Source of the DNA: Bombilactobacillus mellis
Lineage (GTDB): Bacteria > Bacillota > Bacilli > Lactobacillales > Lactobacillaceae
DNA: 64,000 nucleotides
Direction of reading: 5' to 3'
Assembly: GCF_000967245.1 (NCBI RefSeq)
Contig: NZ_KQ033877.1
Location: 327,660 to 391,659, forward strand
The notes beneath the pieces were generated by a model. That model saw nothing but the letters and a program-made list of their open reading frames with translations. It was not told where the DNA came from and ran no database searches. Both the position numbers and the translations under genes were made by a program. Positions 61,887 through 64,000 of this stretch are shown one piece after another (the first letter of the stretch is position 1; each line of letters starts with the position of its first letter).

Positions 61887-62195
61887 ATGGCAAGTCAAAA
61901 GATTCGTATTCGTTTAAAAGCTTATGAACATCGGATTATTGATCAATCAGCTGATAAAATTGTTGAAACAGTAAAGAGAACTGGAGCAGAAGTTTCTGGA
62001 CCAATTCCATTACCTACTGAACGGGCTTTATACACAGTTATCAGTTCACCACATAAATTTAAAGATTCACGTGAACAGTTTGAAATCCGGACCCATAAGC
62101 GTCTAATTGACATTATAAATCCATCACCAAAGACAGTTGATTCATTAATGAAGTTAGATCTGCCAAGCGGTGTTGATATTGAAATCAAATTATAA
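61887..62195 (+). CDS. rpsJ: Ribosomal protein uS10
   Basis: 102 residues starting [20 protein letters not shown]; 30S head protein and NusB partner in antitermination. ATG 61887 is the true start: AAGGAGGG (61873-61880) lies upstream, while the earlier in-frame ATG at 61866 has no site. First gene of the S10-spc ribosomal operon. Confidence 0.98.
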   Translation: MASQKIRIRLKAYEHRIIDQSADKIVETVKRTGAEVSGPIPLPTERALYTVISSPHKFKDSREQFEIRTHKRLIDIINPSPKTVDSLMKLDLPSGVDIEIKL

Positions 62196-62235
62196 TTTTT
62201 ATTAACAATTAAAATCAATTAATGGAGGTGTGATC

Positions 62236-62940
62236 ATGACCAGAAAAGGAATTCTTGGCAAAAAAGTTGGAATGACACAGTTGTTCACTGACAAAGGCGA
62301 ACTGATTCCAGTAACTGTGATTCAAGCAACGCCCAATATTGTGATGCAGCTTAAAACTAAAGAAAATGATGGTTATGAAGCTGTGCAATTAGGCTTTGAA
62401 GATCGTCGTGAAGTTCTAACTAATAAGCCTCAACAAGGTCATGCAAAAAAAGCCGATACAACTCCCAAACATTATCTGCGCGAATTTCGTGATGTAAACT
62501 TGGGTGATTATAAAGTCGGTGACGAAGTAAAAGTAGATACATTTACCAGTGGCGATGTAGTGGATGTGACTGGAATTACTAAGGGCCATGGTTTCCAAGG
62601 CAATATTAAACGTTTTGGACAATCACGGGGTCCGGAAACACACGGTTCTCGCTACCATAGAATCCCAGGTTCAATGGGTACGATCATTAATCGCGTTTTC
62701 AAAGGCAAAATGTTACCTGGTAGAATGGGTGGCAACCAAGTTACTACTCAAAACCTTGTTATTGTTAAGGTTGATACCGAAAACAATCTATTGATGATTC
62801 GTGGAAATGTTCCTGGTGCAAACAAATCTTTAATTAAAATTCAAACAACTCTTAAAGGTATTAAGGGTAAAAAGAATATTGGTTCAATAATTTCAGATAC
62901 AACAGCTTCTGCACAAGAAGCCGAAGCTACAGAAAAATAG
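62236..62940 (+). CDS. rplC: Ribosomal protein uL3
   Basis: 234 residues; [20 protein letters not shown] start and the [20 protein letters not shown] central loop that reaches the peptidyl-transferase centre. ATG 62236 follows GGAGGTG; an in-frame GTG at 62230 is part of that site. The C-terminal Ala/Glu tail is slightly extended. Confidence 0.98.
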   Translation: MTRKGILGKKVGMTQLFTDKGELIPVTVIQATPNIVMQLKTKENDGYEAVQLGFEDRREVLTNKPQQGHAKKADTTPKHYLREFRDVNLGDYKVGDEVKVDTFTSGDVVDVTGITKGHGFQGNIKRFGQSRGPETHGSRYHRIPGSMGTIINRVFKGKMLPGRMGGNQVTTQNLVIVKVDTENNLLMIRGNVPGANKSLIKIQTTLKGIKGKKNIGSIISDTTASAQEAEATEK

Positions 62941-62959
62941 GAAAGGAGGCAATTAGTTA

Positions 62960-63583
62960 ATGACACAATTAGATGTATATCAACAAACTGGTACTAAAAA
63001 TGGTACAACTGAAGTGAAAGCGGAAGTCTTTGGGATTGAACCTAATAACCATGTTGTTGCCGATGCGGTGATTATGCAACAAGCCTCTTTACGTCGTGGA
63101 ACTCATGCAGTTAAGAACCGCTCAGCTGTTCGTGGCGGTGGTCGTAAACCATGGCGGCAAAAGGGAACTGGTCGTGCGCGTCAAGGTTCTATCAGAGCTC
63201 CACAATGGCGCGGTGGTGGTGTCGTTTTTGGACCAACACCAAGATCATATGCTTATAAATTGCCCCGTAAAGTGGCGCGTTTGGCATTGAAATCTGTTTT
63301 ATCACAAAAAGTTGCTGATCAAGAAATGATCGTTGTTGACAGTTTGGATTTTGATAAGCCAAGCACTAAAACTTTTAAACAGTTATTGGATAAATTAGAA
63401 GCCAAGGGTCGTACTTTGGTGGTTGTTGAATCCGGTAATGATAATGCAATTTTATCGGCTCGTAATATTGATAAAGTTAAAGCAATTACTGTAGAAAATG
63501 TTAATGTTTTAGATGTAATTAATAATCAGCAAATGATTGTTACTCAAAAAGCATTAGCCAAAATTGAGGAGGCGCTTGGATAA
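62960..63583 (+). CDS. rplD: Ribosomal protein uL4
   Basis: 207 residues; [11 protein letters not shown] start and the basic loop [19 protein letters not shown] lining the exit tunnel. L4 represses its own operon in E. coli, and a structured leader precedes this one. GAAAGGAGG lies 12 bases upstream. The last base of its stop is the first of rplW. Confidence 0.98.
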   Translation: MTQLDVYQQTGTKNGTTEVKAEVFGIEPNNHVVADAVIMQQASLRRGTHAVKNRSAVRGGGRKPWRQKGTGRARQGSIRAPQWRGGGVVFGPTPRSYAYKLPRKVARLALKSVLSQKVADQEMIVVDSLDFDKPSTKTFKQLLDKLEAKGRTLVVVESGNDNAILSARNIDKVKAITVENVNVLDVINNQQMIVTQKALAKIEEALG

Positions 63584-63870
63584 TGGCAGCACAAGATATC
63601 ATTTTACGTCCTGTAATCACGGAAGCTTCCATGGCAGATATGGATGATAAAAAGTACGTTTTTGATGTTGCAGTTAATGCTAACAAAATTCAAGTTCGCC
63701 AAGCTATTGAAGAATTATTTGATGTAAAAGTAGCAAAAGTCAACATCATGAATGTTAAACCCAAAAAAAAGCGTGTAGGACGCTATGTTGGGAAAACTAA
63801 TAAAAGACGTAAAGCAATTATTAAATTAACTGAAGATTCTAAGGAAATAAAGATTTTCGAAAACGAATAA
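63583..63870 (+). CDS. rplW: Ribosomal protein uL23
   Basis: 95 residues beginning [20 protein letters not shown]. Tunnel-exit protein that docks trigger factor and SRP. One-base overlap (TAATG) with rplD, so translation is coupled. Confidence 0.98.
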   Translation: MAAQDIILRPVITEASMADMDDKKYVFDVAVNANKIQVRQAIEELFDVKVAKVNIMNVKPKKKRVGRYVGKTNKRRKAIIKLTEDSKEIKIFENE

Positions 63871-63891
63871 TAAAATAGGAGGTAAAAAAGC

Positions 63892-64000
63892 GTGGGTATT
63901 GTTAAATATAAACCGACTACAAACGGACGTCGGAATATGACCGCTTCTGATTTTGCTGAAATCACAAAAACAAAACCGGAAAAGACCTTGCTTGAATCCC
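63892..64000 (+). CDS. rplB: Ribosomal protein uL2 (5' part; runs off the window)
   Basis: Only the first 36 codons are visible: [20 protein letters not shown], then [16 protein letters not shown], the L2 N-terminus. Start is GTG behind GGAGGTAAAAAA. L2 supports peptidyl transfer and subunit association. Confidence 0.95.
   Translation, partial: MGIVKYKPTTNGRRNMTASDFAEITKTKPEKTLLES

Noticed and set aside
61666-61893. Reverse-strand open frame in the S10 leader
   Set aside because: It covers the structured leader of rpsJ and resembles no protein.

Overview
The window is a 64 kb stretch of core chromosome from a low-GC, non-sporulating lactic acid bacterium, most likely a member of the Lactobacillaceae; the genus cannot be fixed from sequence alone. 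The clues are the gene order (metG-tatD-rnmV-ksgA-veg-purR-glmU-prs; rpoE-pyrG-murA-rpmE2; pth-mfd-flippase-rqcP-divIC-yabR-tilS-hpt-ftsH; rpoB-rpoC-rpsL-rpsG-fusA-rpsJ), an L-lactate dehydrogenase, a lactobacillus-type MurA with Asp at the catalytic Cys site, and the absence of the sporulation genes that Bacillus carries in the same blocks. The base composition is AT-rich by eye. No transposase, prophage, CRISPR array or rRNA gene was seen.

Layout. 1-3.5 kb: the 3' part of a Ppx/GppA phosphatase, a reverse-strand PEBP protein, an HExxH protein, a Sir2 deacylase and a chorismate-mutase-like protein. 3.6-11.7 kb: metG, tatD, rnmV, ksgA (overlapping chain), veg, purR with a candidate PurBox in its own promoter, glmU and prs. 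11.8-14 kb: a reverse-strand pair, HD phosphohydrolase plus LipL octanoyltransferase. 14.1-18.7 kb: a DUF1934 protein, rpoE, pyrG behind a CTP-type reiterative-transcription attenuator, murA and rpmE2. 18.8-28.2 kb: a reverse MFS exporter, murF, a Na,K-ATPase-like P-type pump, cshA, acpS, alr and a MazEF-type toxin-antitoxin pair. 28.3-30.2 kb: a reverse CBS/ACT protein and ldh. 30.4-41.5 kb: pth behind an unexplained structured leader, mfd, flippase, rqcP, divIC, S1 protein, tilS, hpt and ftsH. 41.8-45 kb: dusB, lysS and six tRNA genes (Lys, Gly, Leu, Arg, Gly, Pro). 45.2-55.3 kb: clpC, rpoB and rpoC. 55.4-57.7 kb: a small accessory insert (penicillin-V-acylase-like hydrolase, msrA, prepilin peptidase) splitting rpoBC from the str operon. 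57.9-64 kb: rpsL, rpsG, fusA, a nicotinamidase, then the S10 operon (rpsJ, rplC, rplD, rplW, start of rplB).

Together these genes cover translation (three tRNA-related enzymes, tRNAs, ribosomal proteins, EF-G), transcription (beta, beta', delta, Mfd), cell-wall precursors (GlmU, MurA, MurF, Alr, flippase), nucleotide supply (Prs, PyrG, Hpt, PurR) and protein quality control (ClpC, FtsH, RqcP, MsrA). I did not find a wholly new multi-gene system. The best leads are cis-acting RNAs (pth leader, rpoB leader, rpsL and rpsJ leaders, the pyrG attenuator, a terminator abutting tilS) and a few proteins with altered key residues (MurA Cys to Asp, Sir2 zinc ligand, Na,K-type pump). Many genes, including rpoB and rpoC, start with TTG or GTG.
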